A DNA stretch of 64,000 nt from the NCBI GenBank assembly GCA_944472135.2, contig CALYDD020000436.1:1-64000 (forward strand), in the 5' to 3' direction. The position numbers and the translations under genes were made by a program. The stretch comes from Trichobilharzia regenti. Taxonomy: Eukaryota; Platyhelminthes; Trematoda; Strigeidida; Schistosomatidae. Of the stretch, positions 1 to 11,339 are shown piece by piece (positions within the stretch are counted from its first letter, which is position 1; the number at the start of each line of letters is the position of its first letter). A model generated the notes under the pieces. It saw nothing but the letters and a program-made list of their open reading frames with translations, was not told the origin of the DNA and searched no databases.

Positions 1-299
1 TCCATCCTTTAAAGATGACTTCATCGATGAAGAAAATCTCATCATCTAAATTCAAATCGATGCGTTTCATATAGAAGGAATAGTCAGCAGACGACTAAAC
101 ATGAGACACCGAGTACAAAGTTATTGAATGATGTTATATTACGTCTGATGAAAGTAACAATTTCTCATTGTCACACTTCGTAGATTATTCTGCTACAAAT
201 CAATGCATCGTAGATCAATTGTTTTGTGTAAAAACATACGTAGGAGTACATTTCGCTTCTGATTTCCATTGTGGGGATGAAAGACTTATTTTACTTAAT
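1..299. other. No gene recognised
   Basis: AT-rich sequence with no frame that I recognise. Positions 11-45 weakly resemble the segment near 54430-54475 (both have gaagatga followed by a short A-rich run), so this may be the edge of another repeat. The long open frame that starts at 168 is not LINE-like over its first 45 residues. Confidence 0.4.
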
Positions 300-302
300 C
301 TT

Positions 303-1079
303 GATCCCTCTTTAAAACCTTTCAACGACCCCAACCAGTTTCCTTATAAACATAGTAGGAGTACGTTAGATGCCGCTGTTGTCCTATATCATAATATAGT
401 CTCTAGTTTAGATAGAGGAGCTAAATACGCTCGCTGTGCCTTCCTTGATTACACATCTGCATTTGACTCTGTTCCTAGGTCTCTCTTGCTAAGTAGGCTT
501 GCTGCAACACAGGCTGAAAGCTGGACAAATAAGTGGTTGCATTCCTATTTTTCTGATAGGAAGCAGTACACCGTCTACAATGGAAAATCCTCCACTACCT
601 CACTTACTTTAGCTGGTGTTCCTCAAGGTGCTGTTCTTTCTCCCTTTCTGTTCTCGTTTTTCTTACATGACTTGCCTCATTCTGATGTAGCCACTTTTGT
701 TAAGTATGCCGATGACCTCTCGGTTTCTATGCCTGTCAACTCTCAGTCAGATTGTTCCAAATTAAATAGCCTTCTGTCGGAAATTAGTCAGTGGTCCTCT
801 TCAAACGGACTTAAGCTTAATCCGTCTAAATGTCAGGTAGTCAATTTCACTTTCAGACGTAAATGTGACCTACAGCAACTAGTTAGCTCACATGGCGCCA
901 CTCTCATTGACGGCACAGAGGTTGAAAATACATCTAATGTCAAGTACCTCGGGCTGAGTTTTTCCACCGATCTTTCCTGGTCTTCCCACATCTTGCTAGT
1001 TACTAGAAAGATGTTTCGCTTAACGTTCTACATTTGGAAATTTAGGCAGTCTGGCATAAAGCAGTCTTTGCTTTCTTAG
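303..1079 (+). pseudogene. LINE reverse transcriptase fragment
   Basis: RNA-dependent DNA polymerase domain of the LINE, lacking the fingers. In the frame that opens at 168, homology to the second copy starts near residue 46. Motif A is LDYTSAFDSVPR with both aspartates, motif B is AGVPQGAVLSPFLFSFFL, and the catalytic motif C is KYADDLSVS (residues 179-187). An NPSKCQ block and a thumb-like KYLGL block follow. A stop at 1077-1079 breaks the frame where the other copy reads on, and the endonuclease is absent, so the fragment cannot act alone. The start codon at 168 lies outside the homology and is not meaningful. Confidence 0.85.
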
Positions 1080-1237
1080 TTTGTCAATTCTTGTATTCTA
1101 CCCATCCCCATTAATCTTTCCTGGACTACTTAAGAAAGACTTTGCTTTGCTGAGAATAGCAGGCACTAAAAGCCGTTAGTAGGGCAAGTGGGATATCGTT
1201 AAACCAACTGGTTAACACTATTGTAGATAGACATATT

Positions 1238-1468
1238 ATGTCATGTAAGAAACTAGCGAATACAATATTGTCGGACCCCGAGCATCCTCTCTATACGCAT
1301 CTATCTCCTTGCATTTCATCTGGTAGAACTAGAAGCAGCTATAGGAGGCTATATGCTAGGACTACCAAATACAAAAACTCCACAATACCATATCTGGCAC
1401 AGCTGTTATGTGATGAGAAATCCGTTAGGTATGACACGATCAACTTACTGCAGCACTCTAACAAATAG
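1238..1468 (+). pseudogene. LINE C-terminal region, frameshifted
   Basis: The frame encodes a tail (PLYTHLSPCISSGRTRSSYRR..YARTTKYKNSTIPYLAQLL) that matches translated positions 53440-53620 of the longer copy. It lies downstream of the broken RT frame in a different frame, so at least one frameshift or stop separates it from the RT. No catalytic residue is visible here; in CR1-like LINEs this region follows the thumb. Confidence 0.65.
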
Positions 1469-1795
1469 TCCCATTAGTTTTTGTTTTCCTTTCCTCGTTA
1501 CTATTACACTGTTGTTCTCATCTTCTACCACACATCAACTTTATATTTCAAATCCTGTGGTGCATTGTTTGAAATGTAATACTCTACGCTGTTTTTTCTT
1601 AATTTTTAATTTTTATTTATTTTAATTATTTATAACTTATTTATTCTATTTTTATTTATTTATCTTTGATTTTTAAAAATCTTATATAATTTATGAGGTA
1701 ATTAGATGCAATATACTGTAATGCACGCTGAAAATACCATACCTGTACCACAAATACCGTTTGGAATAAAGCTGTTATTATTATTATTAACAAAA

Positions 1796-2159
1796 AGGTT
1801 CCTGAGGTCGTCAATTCATTTTTACAGAAGTATGCTGCATCACAGAGAGAAAACTTACGACGTTGATCATCCCGAAAGCTTACGAGCTAAATGCCCTGAA
1901 AAACGTGTTTACTTGTGTCGCATAATAGAATGCAAACACAGATAAGTTGATCTAGTATTAAGTTTGCGGAGATATAATCGATTTCATGTTCATTTAAAAA
2001 ACTGACTTCAATTACAGCACTATTGGAAACCAAGAATCAGTACTTTACAGTGGTCCTAAACTCATAAAGAATTGAAACCACGACCCTCGAAGAACAGGTC
2101 TTCCTAGGTGACCATACATCCACTAAGACAGAATCCAGTGGCCAATCAACTACAACTAT
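1796..2159. other. No gene recognised
   Basis: I see no coding signal and no repeat that recurs clearly elsewhere in the window. Confidence 0.4.
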
Positions 2160-2490
2160 TTCCTGTTTCACAATATATGTCGTGACCACCAGCTATTGTC
2201 ATCAGTGAGTATTCGTCCTCTCACCTGCTGCTCATGGCTTCTCACTTCATCTCCTGGCAGCATAGGCTTCTAGTAAGTCATTAGCAGTCAGAAGACACGA
2301 CGAATAGGCCACTGGATCCCGTAACTGCGTCTGATTAGTCAACTGGCTCGCTTAGTAATCTGAAGGTCTTCAATTCGATGTCTGATGGGATCACAGGCGC
2401 AGATTTTCGAAGAGTCGCAGAGAGGGAGGAAACAGCTGTCCTTACTACCCTCATTAATCTCTGTTCAATGGTTCCCTGAATGGAAGACAG
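2160..2490 (+). repeat. Degenerate SINE-a2-like sequence
   Basis: The segment keeps a decayed tRNA-like stretch (ggctcgcttagtaa..gaaggtcttcaattcga, about 2344-2380), which mirrors the A/B-box part of SINE-a2. It ends in gaaacagctgtcc (2430-2442) and caatggttcc, matching the tail of intact copies. Divergence is high and the ends are uncertain. Confidence 0.45.
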
Positions 2491-2634
2491 ATAACTTCAA
2501 GCAAGCACTAAGTAATGATTTCACTAGACAAATACAGCTTTAGGCTAACTGCTGGCTTTCACATTTTCTTGATAAGTACTCGCGATGAATAGAGTGTGGT
2601 GTTGACAAAAGGGCTGCAAAAGTTGACATTATAT

Positions 2635-2835
2635 GTATATATTTTAATTATGATTATAACTTAAATCCAAACCGTATTTTTAGCACAAGTGTAGAATTTT
2701 CAGCTAATGATATCGGTAGCCTAAATTTTGCTGACCGACCACTGAAATCAGGTGTGCGTGAAAAGAGGATCAAATCCTAGACCATATGCATGGTGTGTGA
2801 CAGTCCTAACCGCTGTGCCACCGATCTTGTATTCT
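2635..2835 (-). repeat. SINE-B, tRNA-like
   Basis: The copy is colinear with 19755-19940: a shared block (ccgtattttt.gcacaagtgta..aattttcag..gatatcggtagcc) is followed by a tRNA-like end. On the minus strand that end reads ggtggcacagcggttaggac (A-box-like), then catgcatatgg, then a decayed B box. It is a non-autonomous retroelement derived from a tRNA-like RNA. Confidence 0.65.
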
Positions 2836-3044
2836 AACTTCTCAATTTGAAAGTTTATCCCTGTCAGTGTGAATTTGCGGTTTGAAAACATTACTAAGTA
2901 GGTACTTGGTGCGTACATGATTACAGACATACAGGTAGCTTGTAACTTGAACTCAATCCTCACCTCATTTATCATTCAAAAATTTCATCGAATATATGAA
3001 AGTGCTTATGCAGTGATACTGTTACTTCTTTAACGATAGAGGAC

Positions 3045-3290
3045 AAGTCGTCAGGCAACAGATATTTATAGATTTTTATGTGCATTATTATTAGCGTTAT
3101 TGTTAGCAGAGAAGCGACGTTTTCTGATTGGTTGTTTTCCTGCTGAAGGTTATTCGGTTATCTCTTTTTTGTCGTTTCTTAGACATTCAGCTGATATATC
3201 TGCGATTCTTAACTTCCCACGCTGAGTCTTCTGTGATTAGTTGTTGAGTTCCTCAAGGTTAGGCTTTGATCTTGTTTTTTCTCATGACTT
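3045..3290 (+). repeat. Unassigned dispersed repeat R1, copy 1
   Basis: Shares ordered blocks with 4670-4960: caggcaacagat, an AT-rich stretch, ttctgattggttg, then cttctgtgattagttgttga. It sits just 5' of an RTE-like coding remnant, so it may be the 5' region of that element. That link is inference. No open frame. Confidence 0.5.
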
Positions 3291-3387
3291 AGATTTGGGA
3301 GGCAAACATTGACGTCAATTGCTGTCTACCAATTTTGGCTAGCTGACACCTCTCACCGAACTATGACAGAGTTTTACTTCAGACAAT

Positions 3388-3970
3388 ATGAAAACCAAAA
3401 AACTGGTCGAAAAAGCAGCCGGCGAAGACAGGACTTCAGGTGAACATAAACAAGACGGAGGTTATGAAAATAACCAACAACAACAGCAACAACATCCAAC
3501 GTCAATCACCATCAACGAGAGGGATTTAAAAGATGTTACTTCATTCACTTATCTAGGGAGCATTGTTTCAACTACACGCAGATGAAACGGACGAGGATGT
3601 CAAATCGAGCGAGAACCGGGTGGAGGGTGAGAAACACATTCATCAACCTGAAACCAATCTGGAAATCTTCGTCACTCAGCATCACCAACAAAATTTTCAA
3701 TACAAACCTAAACTCATTTCTTCTATAGGGATCAGAAACTTGGCGGGCGGGTCACAAAGAATATTTCGAGCATCCTGTTGCAGACTTTTATCAACAACAA
3801 CTGTCTTCGCTCTATAGTGAAGATCAGTTGGCCGGGCTGGAAAGAATCACCAACAAGAAAATATGGAAACAAACAAAACAAGAACCAATCGCCCAACAAA
3901 TATGCAGGAGAAGGTGGAGATGGATTAGACACTCGCTGAGGAGGCCGCTGGAGACACCTGGTCAGTACCA
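3388..3970 (+). pseudogene. RTE-like LINE, RT C-terminal remnant
   Basis: Read across several frames, the segment encodes a typical RTE end: ITINERDLKDVTSFTYLGSIVS, then an INLKPIWKSS block, then a region ending in RRRWRWIRHSLRRP (3911-3950). The last block matches the RWRWIGHTLRKP tail of the copy at 38335-38900. At least two frameshifts (near 3580 and 3700-3830) break it. The RT catalytic motifs lie upstream and are missing. A Gln-rich run (3475-3495) looks like a local triplet expansion. A link to schistosome SR2-type elements is inferred. Confidence 0.75.
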
Positions 3971-3989
3971 CCACCACCTCCAACATCAA

Positions 3990-4330
3990 CAATGGAAACC
4001 ACCAATCACTCCCATAAATCTAGTGGAAGCCAACCCTTTCGCCTATCTGGGCAGCTTCATTTTAAATAAGGGATGAATGAATGGATTGGATATCTAAGCC
4101 AATTAAGATCGGGAATTTAAGAGAGCGACCTTGCTTAATCTGAAGTCAGTTTGGCTACCTACTGCACTTTCCATACACAAAATAAAGATTCGGCTACTAA
4201 GCATTAATGTCAAATCAATGGTTCGTTATGGTTCACAGGCTTGCCGTCTCATCAAGGTTGTAGCAGGTCAGTTAGCAAGCTGAGGAGATCACTGAGAGAC
4301 ATCGCCCACTAGCATCTAGAATGCAAATCG
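3990..4330 (+). pseudogene. Second RTE-like remnant, abutting the first
   Basis: Translation again gives a FAYLGSFILNKGG-like thumb block, then a LKSVW/ALSIHKIKIRLL-like region and VRYGSQACRL. These are the same landmarks as in 3388-3970, from an independent and more decayed copy of the same clade. No intact frame. Confidence 0.6.
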
Positions 4331-4669
4331 ATGGCGGATTAAACGTGTAAGCGCGGCGGTGACGAGGTCATGTGAGAGGATGATGTAGGCTTTTAGACAA
4401 TTGTACAACCGGGTAAGGGGGGCTACAGCGAACAGAATAAAACTAAGATGTACCCTGGAAGTCTTGTATGCCACTCAGAACCCGAAGTTATAGTAATATA
4501 ATAATGTCGGACCCGGAAAACAGTATAATTCAAGTGCACACATCAGCCGTTGAACAGTTAACTGTGAATGCCGAAATGTCAAGGTGATAAGGCAAAACAG
4601 TTTTTGAAGTGGATTCCTCCTTTCAATACGCATTGAAATAACAATCGGTGAAGATTAGGTTGTAACAAC
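4331..4669. other. No gene recognised
   Basis: This may hold the decayed tail of the preceding RTE copy (gaggatgatgtagg near 4380). Nothing else is recognisable. Confidence 0.35.
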
Positions 4670-4960
4670 AAGGGCCAGGCAACAGATCGTTTTATTATGA
4701 AAATCAACACGTATTTATATATATATCACATACATTATTATAGCTTATGCAAGTAGACAAGCGCAGTCATCTGATTGGTTGTTTATCAGAAGTAAAGCAG
4801 ACAAACGCAGGCTTCTGATTGGTTGCTTCGGGATTCCTCGAAAAATAGAGTTCTCTATCTGCGAATCATATTTTGCCACGTTAAGTCTGCTGTGATTGGC
4901 TGTTGAATCAGCCTTGCTCATATTTTCTCACGGCCTGCTCTCACCACAAGGTTAAGATAA
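4670..4960 (+). repeat. Unassigned dispersed repeat R1, copy 2
   Basis: Colinear with 3045-3290 over caggcaacagatc, two ctgattggttg blocks (4751-4825) and gtctgctgtgattggctgttga (4886 onwards). The spacing between blocks is similar in both copies, so this is one family rather than chance AT-rich likeness. Confidence 0.5.
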
Positions 4961-5276
4961 GTCAAAAAAGGAATTGCATTTACTGAAATTTTTTTATTTT
5001 AATTTATCTTTATATATTTATGTTAGTTCTTTTTAAGGAAAAAAACATTTTCTTTATGACTGTTACAAAATTTTGAAGTAAGTGTCAATAGATTACAGAG
5101 CATAATTTCATTTTATGTAGTTGATTGAATTAAAAATGGAATATCGACAATTGCACACCTGAAAGACAAAAGATGAATGGATCTATTAATTGATTTATTT
5201 ATTCGACTGATTTCTTTCTAAATAAACTAGAAAATGAACTTTTGAACAACCAATTTTTCAGAAAGTTCTCATTTTA

Positions 5277-5790
5277 TTGCCGGTATATATAGATGACACC
5301 TTCATTCTTTGTGACGATAATGATTCAGATAGGAGTACAAAAATAACTGAATTCGATGAGGCACATTCTGCTGTGAAATGTTTACGTGCGAAGAGGAATC
5401 CCAAAATGGAATTAGTTGCGTTCTTGGATGTCCTGCTTACAAGAAGACCAAATGGTAGCAGGAAATAATATTTGCATAGAAAGAGTATATGGACAGGACA
5501 ATATACACATTTTCACCTCTCCGTTCCTCTCAAGTACAAAAGAAATTGAATAAAGACCCTCAGCTATAGAGTAAGAGCTATATGCCCAGAAGAAGTAATT
5601 AAAGATGAATTAATCATCGTATATGATACTTTGATCGAAAATAGCTATACCGACAAATTTTTCAAGAAACACATGACATAGAAATCGCAATAGGACTACT
5701 CACTACCCGTAAACAAGAAGCCTTTATATATATGAGTGCAATTCAAGGGCGATATACCAACTCAAATAATTATTATAATAATTATAAGTC
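5277..5790 (+). pseudogene. PLE RT palm and linker remnant
   Basis: The frame opens with VYIDDTFILCDD, the catalytic YIDDT box of Penelope-like RTs, and continues to FLDVLLTRRPNGS, a hallmark block about 40 residues downstream. After a stop at 5466-5468, other frames carry the PLE thumb/linker (SYRVRAICPEEVIKDEL, then KKPLYI..QFKGDIPTQII near 5718-5765). The endonuclease is not joined to it; the next GIY-YIG piece lies on the other strand. Confidence 0.75.
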
Positions 5791-5949
5791 ATCTCTTCTG
5801 GTGGGTGACCTTGAACGTGACTCTTTGGTTGTTCTCGTGTGTTTTCACACCCTCTAGGCTATTTGTATTGGTATTGATATAGTGATTGTTTCTTTGACCT
5901 GAAGTTTGACTCTTTGTGTGTGAGATTTCCTGCTTAACAGTTGGTAAAT

Positions 5950-6230
5950 TTTGTCAATGTTGGTATGTCTATTGATTGACAATTCAGTGGTATATCAGGC
6001 TACTTAAAAGATTCTCCAGAATTCTTGATGTTTCCTCTGTCTAATGTTAGAACGCTGGTTGTCCCAGTCGAATTGATGTCCGTAGTTGTCTGTGTGTAGT
6101 GAAATGAGGGAGTGGATATCATGTCTTTTGACGGCTAGCTTATGTTCATGGATACGAAGACGAAGATCACTTCGTCCACTTTGGCCAATATAGTGTTTTC
6201 CGCAGTCGTTGCAATTCATCTAGTAGATGA
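5950..6230 (-). pseudogene. PLE GIY-YIG endonuclease fragment
   Basis: The minus frame (6004-6219) reads MNCNDCGKHYIGQSGRSDLRLRIHEHK, with a CxxC pair followed by YIG and the conserved Arg region of the Penelope GIY-YIG nuclease. It continues with a SLISLHTDNYGHQFDW block. This nuclease nicks the target to prime reverse transcription. The RT is missing. The copy differs in sequence from the PLE-A and PLE-B nucleases, so it represents another family. Confidence 0.75.
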
Positions 6231-6421
6231 TTTTAGTTTTATCTTCTTTCGCTCTTCAGTCTTTTGGCTGACACATAGCCAGCCGACTGAAGAGATTTTG
6301 TTCATTTGTGTTTGAAATTAAACTTCAGGTTAACGAAACAATCAACACAATCAAAGATATCAGAGAGGTAGCTTATCATCTCTTGGAGAAATCCAAAAGT
6401 TCACTTCACCGAATTGAATTG

Positions 6422-6465
6422 TTTGCTGAAGATTTTGTCTAGTTTGGCAATGAAGGCTTCGCAGA
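6422..6465 (+). ncRNA. Decayed PLE-C hammerhead-like motif
   Basis: The core CTGAAGA (6426-6432) is followed by one extra T and a stem II candidate, ttgtc (6436-6440) with ggcaa (6446-6450). Position 6452 starts GAAG where GAAA is expected, so one catalytic purine is changed. It aligns with 27874-27915. Probably inactive. Confidence 0.45.
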
Positions 6466-6479
6466 TACACCATGCAATC

Positions 6480-6839
6480 AGCTGAGAACACCACGACATA
6501 AAATTCATCCATCTGAGCTACAAATATTATCCATCATACCTAAACATCAACACTATCTTGACAAAAGTTTGGACTTACAGAATTTTTATAAACGTTCTAC
6601 TTAAAATTAGTGAGAAATATATTAAAAACAATATAATTTGTTGATGCATCTGTTAGTAAAATGCGATACATTGAGCAGCATCATTGAAATGTTGTCAATT
6701 GTTGCTGTTTGTGATTCTGCGATTCTTAGCAAATGTCTAAAGTATCTTAAGTTACCATGAAAACAGAATTAACAAATAATGACTATTACTCATTTCATAT
6801 GTCATTTTATCTATTTCAACTTCGTTAGCAGCAATTTTC
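6480..6839. other. No gene recognised
   Basis: AT-rich, with no frame or repeat that I can name. Confidence 0.4.
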
Positions 6840-7095
6840 TAGCAAACCAGCGTTTCTTTTTAATTTTTCAGCGTTTCCAGTGGAACAAAGGACTTCAAGC
6901 TTGAGCTCTGACGTTTATCTAGAAGTAATGTTGTTTGTACTGGGTGAAGCTTGCTAGCCTCGTAAACAGAACCTTCCCGCTTTTACCGATCCTACTATAG
7001 GTTAAGTATGGTTCAGCGGAGCATCGGCTGGCAATCAAACGCTTACCAGATGAGGCGTGATTGCCGAGTATTCTGCCACTGATACACTGACGCAC
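6840..7095 (-). repeat. SINE-D, tRNA-like
   Basis: Starts with the SINE-D signature (tccagtggaacaaaggacttcaagct), then ttgctagcctcgtaaacag. It ends in a tRNA-like segment whose minus strand carries a gtggcagaatactcgg A-box-like stretch. The same block order occurs at 8030, 11775, 14735, 30000 (opposite strand) and 43095-44230. Confidence 0.6.
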
Positions 7096-8029
7096 ATCCT
7101 AGCAATGAGTGGATGTTATCAAAGTGGATGCAAAATTTACCAAAGTATTTTGATGAAAGCCATTATTTAGCACATGTGAATATTATTAATTTTGAAGACT
7201 GATCAAGAGTATTTCTTACCTGAATACATATAGATAGTTCCTGCTGTAGAATTAATCAGAAAGGAGTATCATTGGTTAGAAGAATGAATTTCAAAGGTTT
7301 CATTTAAGACTCTGGTTTAAGTCATTTAAACCATTTTAGCTTTTAGGTTTTTATAAGGATTTAAAAATAATTTCAATTAAGGTTTTGTCTCCAACTGACA
7401 TCCTTAGATAACCAACTAAAAGTTGAGAGTACCTTAGTGTATGAATCTTCCGCAGTAGGTGTGGATTACTGCGCTAGGAAGAGGATCCATGATCTGAAAA
7501 CTGTTAGGTGAGCCTCTTCTCCATATATCTTCTAGGTTGGAATTAAATGAGCCGCGATTTTTGCCTGTTTTCACTTCATGACACAGGTCTACCTTTCGAC
7601 TAATAACATAGATCAGCTTTGCATGACCCTGGCATAGTGTACGCTATAGTCTATAATTCGATGGTAGAATCTTGTGACACCTCTCTGGTAGTCATTTATG
7701 AACGAGAGATTGATTTTTTACGAATTAAGATTAGTGGTTCAAATACCTCATAGATTTTGCTTGCTATGAACAAAGTCTTAAGTGAAATTTTAAAATAAAA
7801 TCATAGTAACTAGGCATTTTAAAATGTACATCTTTTTACTGATATTCAGATACTTTAGGCTGCCCACGGCATAAGGAATCAATTGCGTCTTCACATACTT
7901 CACTGAAACCATAAGAAAGTTCTCAAATTAACAGGATTAGTATATTATTTAAGGATCAAGTTCAAAGTATGAATGTTTTATTGAACCCATCTAACATAGG
8001 ATTGCAATAAACCTGAACTTTTCTTATTT
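7096..8029. other. No gene recognised
   Basis: Some tRNA-like phrases appear near 7440-7520 but I cannot align them to a family. Otherwise featureless AT-rich DNA. Confidence 0.35.
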
Positions 8030-8240
8030 ATTTGGTTTATTTCCGTTCCCAGTGGAACATAAGCCTTCAGCAATGAGCTTTTATCATGTCTTCTACAGGG
8101 CGAAGTTTTCACACCCATGCTTAGTCTTTCTTCTTTCTCTTGACATTTTACCGACTAAGCAACATCTGGGGGATCGTCAGCCGGTAATTGAACCTTGGTC
8201 CTGCGCGTAGTTGGCCAGCTCTCTCTTGCTCAGTCAATGA
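8030..8240 (-). repeat. SINE-D, diverged
   Basis: Begins ttccgttcccagtggaacat (8041-8060), then ttcagcaatgag, a pyrimidine-rich middle, and a decayed tRNA-like end (gtcagccggtaattgaacc). The block order matches the other SINE-D copies. Confidence 0.55.
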
Positions 8241-9899
8241 CACGAAATATTTGGAAACTGTCTACTTCATCAACTGGCTAGTACACTCGACGGAAATGTT
8301 CAGTCTCCGTTGACCGTCAGCTACCTACAACCATGGTGGAATATGACTTTATAACTCCATCACTCATCCTCAGTGATATTCTTTTCAACATACTGGGGAA
8401 TTTTCAAACGACATCTTGAAATGTAGTGTTGCTATTTTGCTGAAATTAAACAGTCACAAAAGACCAAAATATTGTAGAATTGTCATTTTTGTCTTATATC
8501 ATTCAGTTTTCTCATGAAGCTTTTGTCTGCGATACTACTGTTGTGCAAGTGTGTGTGTGTACACAGTAAAGTTTTGGGACAAACTAATAATTTATGCATT
8601 TAGGCGTAATAGAGAGGTTATAGGGATACGACAAGCAATATTGGGACACATGCCATAAGAAACAGACACTGGCGACTTCGCTATTACAACTACCATTGTT
8701 TACAAATTGTGTAAAGCATTTGATTTATCTGTAGCTCTAGGGGAGCACTCGCCAAAGATGCTAGCTGATATATATATATATATATATATCACAAAATGAA
8801 ACAAGTTAGAATTCATGGGGCATTTCACTACTCCCAATAGCTGCTTTGTACTCGATGTCCACTTTTTAACTTGAACGGTCTAAGTTCGATACCTGCTAGG
8901 TAGGTGGAATCATGGGTGCGTTCTGCCCACTGAATCACTGAAATCCCACTAAACTGCAACATTAAATACCTATGAACAGTACTTCTGTCCTCATCAGCCC
9001 TCTTCAGTGCACTGCTATTGAATACTCAACACCTTGTGCTTTTCAGCCAGTCAGATTATTAGTCTACCTCAATAAACTGGCGCAAGAGAATAAAATGTCA
9101 CTAGCTGTGTACAAATTCTGACGAATTGATGATTATTTTAAAAAAAACAGTAAAGCTTGCCGCAATCTACTGCTAATCAATCAATAATGTTATTATATAT
9201 CCTTCATACAAAATGACATTTGTTTAATTACACAATTTAGTAAAATCCATACTGCTATCTTTTACTGCGCGGTAATTTGAATAAGCAAGAGCAGAAGGAA
9301 TAGAAATGGATATTCTCAAAAAACGTTTACACATTTCAAAAGGATATAAAACTCTTTGTGTATTTTATCTTAGAAGTTATCAGGATTCACGTGAGTTCAC
9401 TGTTGAGATCTACAGCTCTCAGTATAAGGAATAAGATATGATTTTTACAAACATCAACGTCGACTGAGACAATGCTTCCCACACAATTCAGGCTGGCGAA
9501 TGATCAATTGCATTTTGGCTGGAGATTCGATGGCTGACTGGTAAGGAATATCAATAAGGACTTCTCCTACACACTGACTTGGACAATAACTTAACAATTA
9601 CTTAACAAAAATACAGTGGGAAATGAAGTCTGTGATATCGCACAGTAGCTCCAAAACATAGTGGTCTCCGAATGGAAGGCAACAACTTAGGCGTTGGAGG
9701 TCGACTTGGTGGCGATTCTAAAAACGTGGAGATGGGAGCTTGTGATGATTATTTGAGCCAGATGAAATCGGTGGTGAAAACTCGACTGGTACGATGTAGT
9801 GCCACTGAAGCATTGGGTTACTTATGGACCCTTGTTAGGTCGTTAATGCCGACGTGAGTTTTAGTTCGATTTATATATCACACACTTGGACTCCGAAGT
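8241..9899. other. No gene; microsatellites and a tRNA-like scrap
   Basis: Holds a short GT run near 8551-8562 and an AT dinucleotide tract at 8768-8789. A tRNA-like stretch (ggtctaagttcgatacc, about 8878-8894) is followed by ggtgcgttctgcccactgaatcac, possibly a SINE remnant. The 61-codon frame at 9672-9857 has no recognised domain and is not called. Confidence 0.35.
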
Positions 9900-10800
9900 A
9901 TTTTAAAATCTGGACAGTTGAGAAAGTTGCTTGATGAAGTTTTTGGCCTTATGATGAATAATGGACTTTTGTCAGGTGATCTACACAAAGGGAAACTCAG
10001 AAAAACCTTCAGAATGAATACAGGTGTAAACCAAGGCGGCTTCCTATTATCACCGATAATAATTTAAAGTCTAATGGACTGTGAGGAATAGGTGGAAAGG
10101 ATTACGCTAGGCCACTGATCGATAAGAAGTCTCTAGGAGATCCGGATTTCCCAGATGATATATGTTTGATGTCACAATAAAACTCGAAGACTTACTAGTG
10201 AAGACCGACAGATTCGATAGAGAGGTTAGTAGGGCAGCGAAGACAGAACTCCAGATGAATACTTGAAGAATACAGAAGTGATGCAGATAACCAACAAACC
10301 ACCGCTAACAGTAACAGCAACAATAACCAGCACCAATCACCAGCACCGGAAGATAGTGGTGGTTACTTCCTTTACTTTTCTGGCCAGAAAGCACGGTCAA
10401 CACTAACCAACCGGAATCAGAAAGGCAAGATACACCTTCATCAACCTACAACCAGTTTGGAAATCTTCTACAGTGACTCAGCCAGCGTATTAAGAAAGAT
10501 TCGGATTCTGTTTATTACCAGTTTGAAGTCAGTCAGTTAGTCAGTTATTCTATATGCATCAGAAACGTACACTGCGTCAAAGTCACGAAAAGGATTTCCA
10601 ACCGTTCAATTCAGACATCTATCAACAGTAGGAATCCTCACTGGTTGACTCCAAATTGAAGATGTAATAGACGGCGAATCAGGAGGAATCGAAGGCAAGA
10701 AAAGCTGTAGTACAACAACAAACCAACCAAGAGTTAACTGTTCAACAAAAATGTAGGAGAAAGTGGAAATGGATAGGGCGTCAAATGTCATAGCTCGCAC
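9900..10800 (+). pseudogene. RTE-like LINE, RT remnant
   Basis: Broken frames give FRMNTGVNQGGFLLSP (RT motif B, near 10010-10050) and a MFDVTIKLEDL-type stretch where motif C should lie, its YADD not preserved. A VVVTSFTFL block, NLQPVWKSS and a final KCRRKWKWIGRQM (10755-10790) follow. The order equals that of the other RTE copies here. Many stops; inactive. Confidence 0.7.
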
Positions 10801-10956
10801 TTCAAGCCATCTGTCGCGTGGAATCCAAATAAGAAACAACGAGTGAGTAGTCAATGTGACGGTGATATGGAGGATATCGTGTGACCAGTTGGAGGAGATG
10901 AGAGATTACGGTCAGTCGTTCAGCCAGGTAGATGAAGATGGTGGTAGATAATCGAA

Positions 10957-11196
10957 GAAAGTGGATATGTTTCGTCCTAGTTTGTGACTCTTCCCCAGTA
11001 CGCACCCACCGGGATTCGAACCCAGGACCTTCCGGTTACAAGGCGAGCTAGCTCGTATACCATTAAGCCACTGGGACGAAACATCTGTCCAGTACTCCCT
11101 GCAGGTTTTCCAATGGTTCTCTAACTAATGTCAGCTCATGATGAAATCCTGAAACCAATCAAATCCCTACAAACCAACACTTGAAAGTGGATATGT
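10957..11196. mobile_element. SINE-a2 insertion, opposed halves, 14-bp target duplication
   Basis: The insert (10971-11182, 212 bp) lies between exact copies of gaaagtggatatgt (10957-10970 and 11183-11196). Its left half is minus-strand SINE: hammerhead-like tail remnant, then the tRNA-like head with B box gggattcgaaccc and A-box side ccattaagccactggg. At about 11077 it switches to plus-strand SINE tail (gacgaaaca, ctgtccagtactccctgcagg, ttctctaactaatgtcagc, ending accaacactt). Such a head-on junction is not expected from ordinary LINE-driven SINE insertion but is common for PLEs. Confidence 0.85.
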
Positions 11197-11339
11197 GTTG
11201 TAGAAGCCCTGTTTTATACTCGGAACCCAAAGGAACAAAAGAGTGATCATTAAATTTTCATTTAAGTAATTCATAAGTCCGTTACCATGCTGACGCTTAG
11301 TGGCGACTTGTTGAAAATATCCTAGGATTACAGTTAATT

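Larger units (their letters stand above)
300..1795 (+). mobile_element. CR1-like LINE, 5'-truncated copy
   Basis: This non-LTR retrotransposon is colinear with the longer copy at 50842-54390. The match starts abruptly inside the reverse transcriptase near 300, as expected for 5' truncation during target-primed reverse transcription. It runs through the C-terminal region and 3' UTR to a shared end (gctgaaaat..ccaca..gtaccacaa..ggaataaa, 1728-1765). It finishes in a short ATT repeat at 1775-1790, as CR1-type LINEs often end in short tandem repeats. Placement in the CR1/Jockey-like, APE-type group is by motif style only. Confidence 0.85.

Noticed and set aside
168..302. N-terminal 45 codons of the first long frame as part of the LINE protein
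   Set aside because: No likeness to the second LINE copy. Homology starts at about residue 46, so the upstream codons are flank read through by chance.
8551..8789. GT and AT tracts as origin or regulatory site
   Set aside because: Ordinary microsatellites, common in AT-rich animal genomes; no further evidence.
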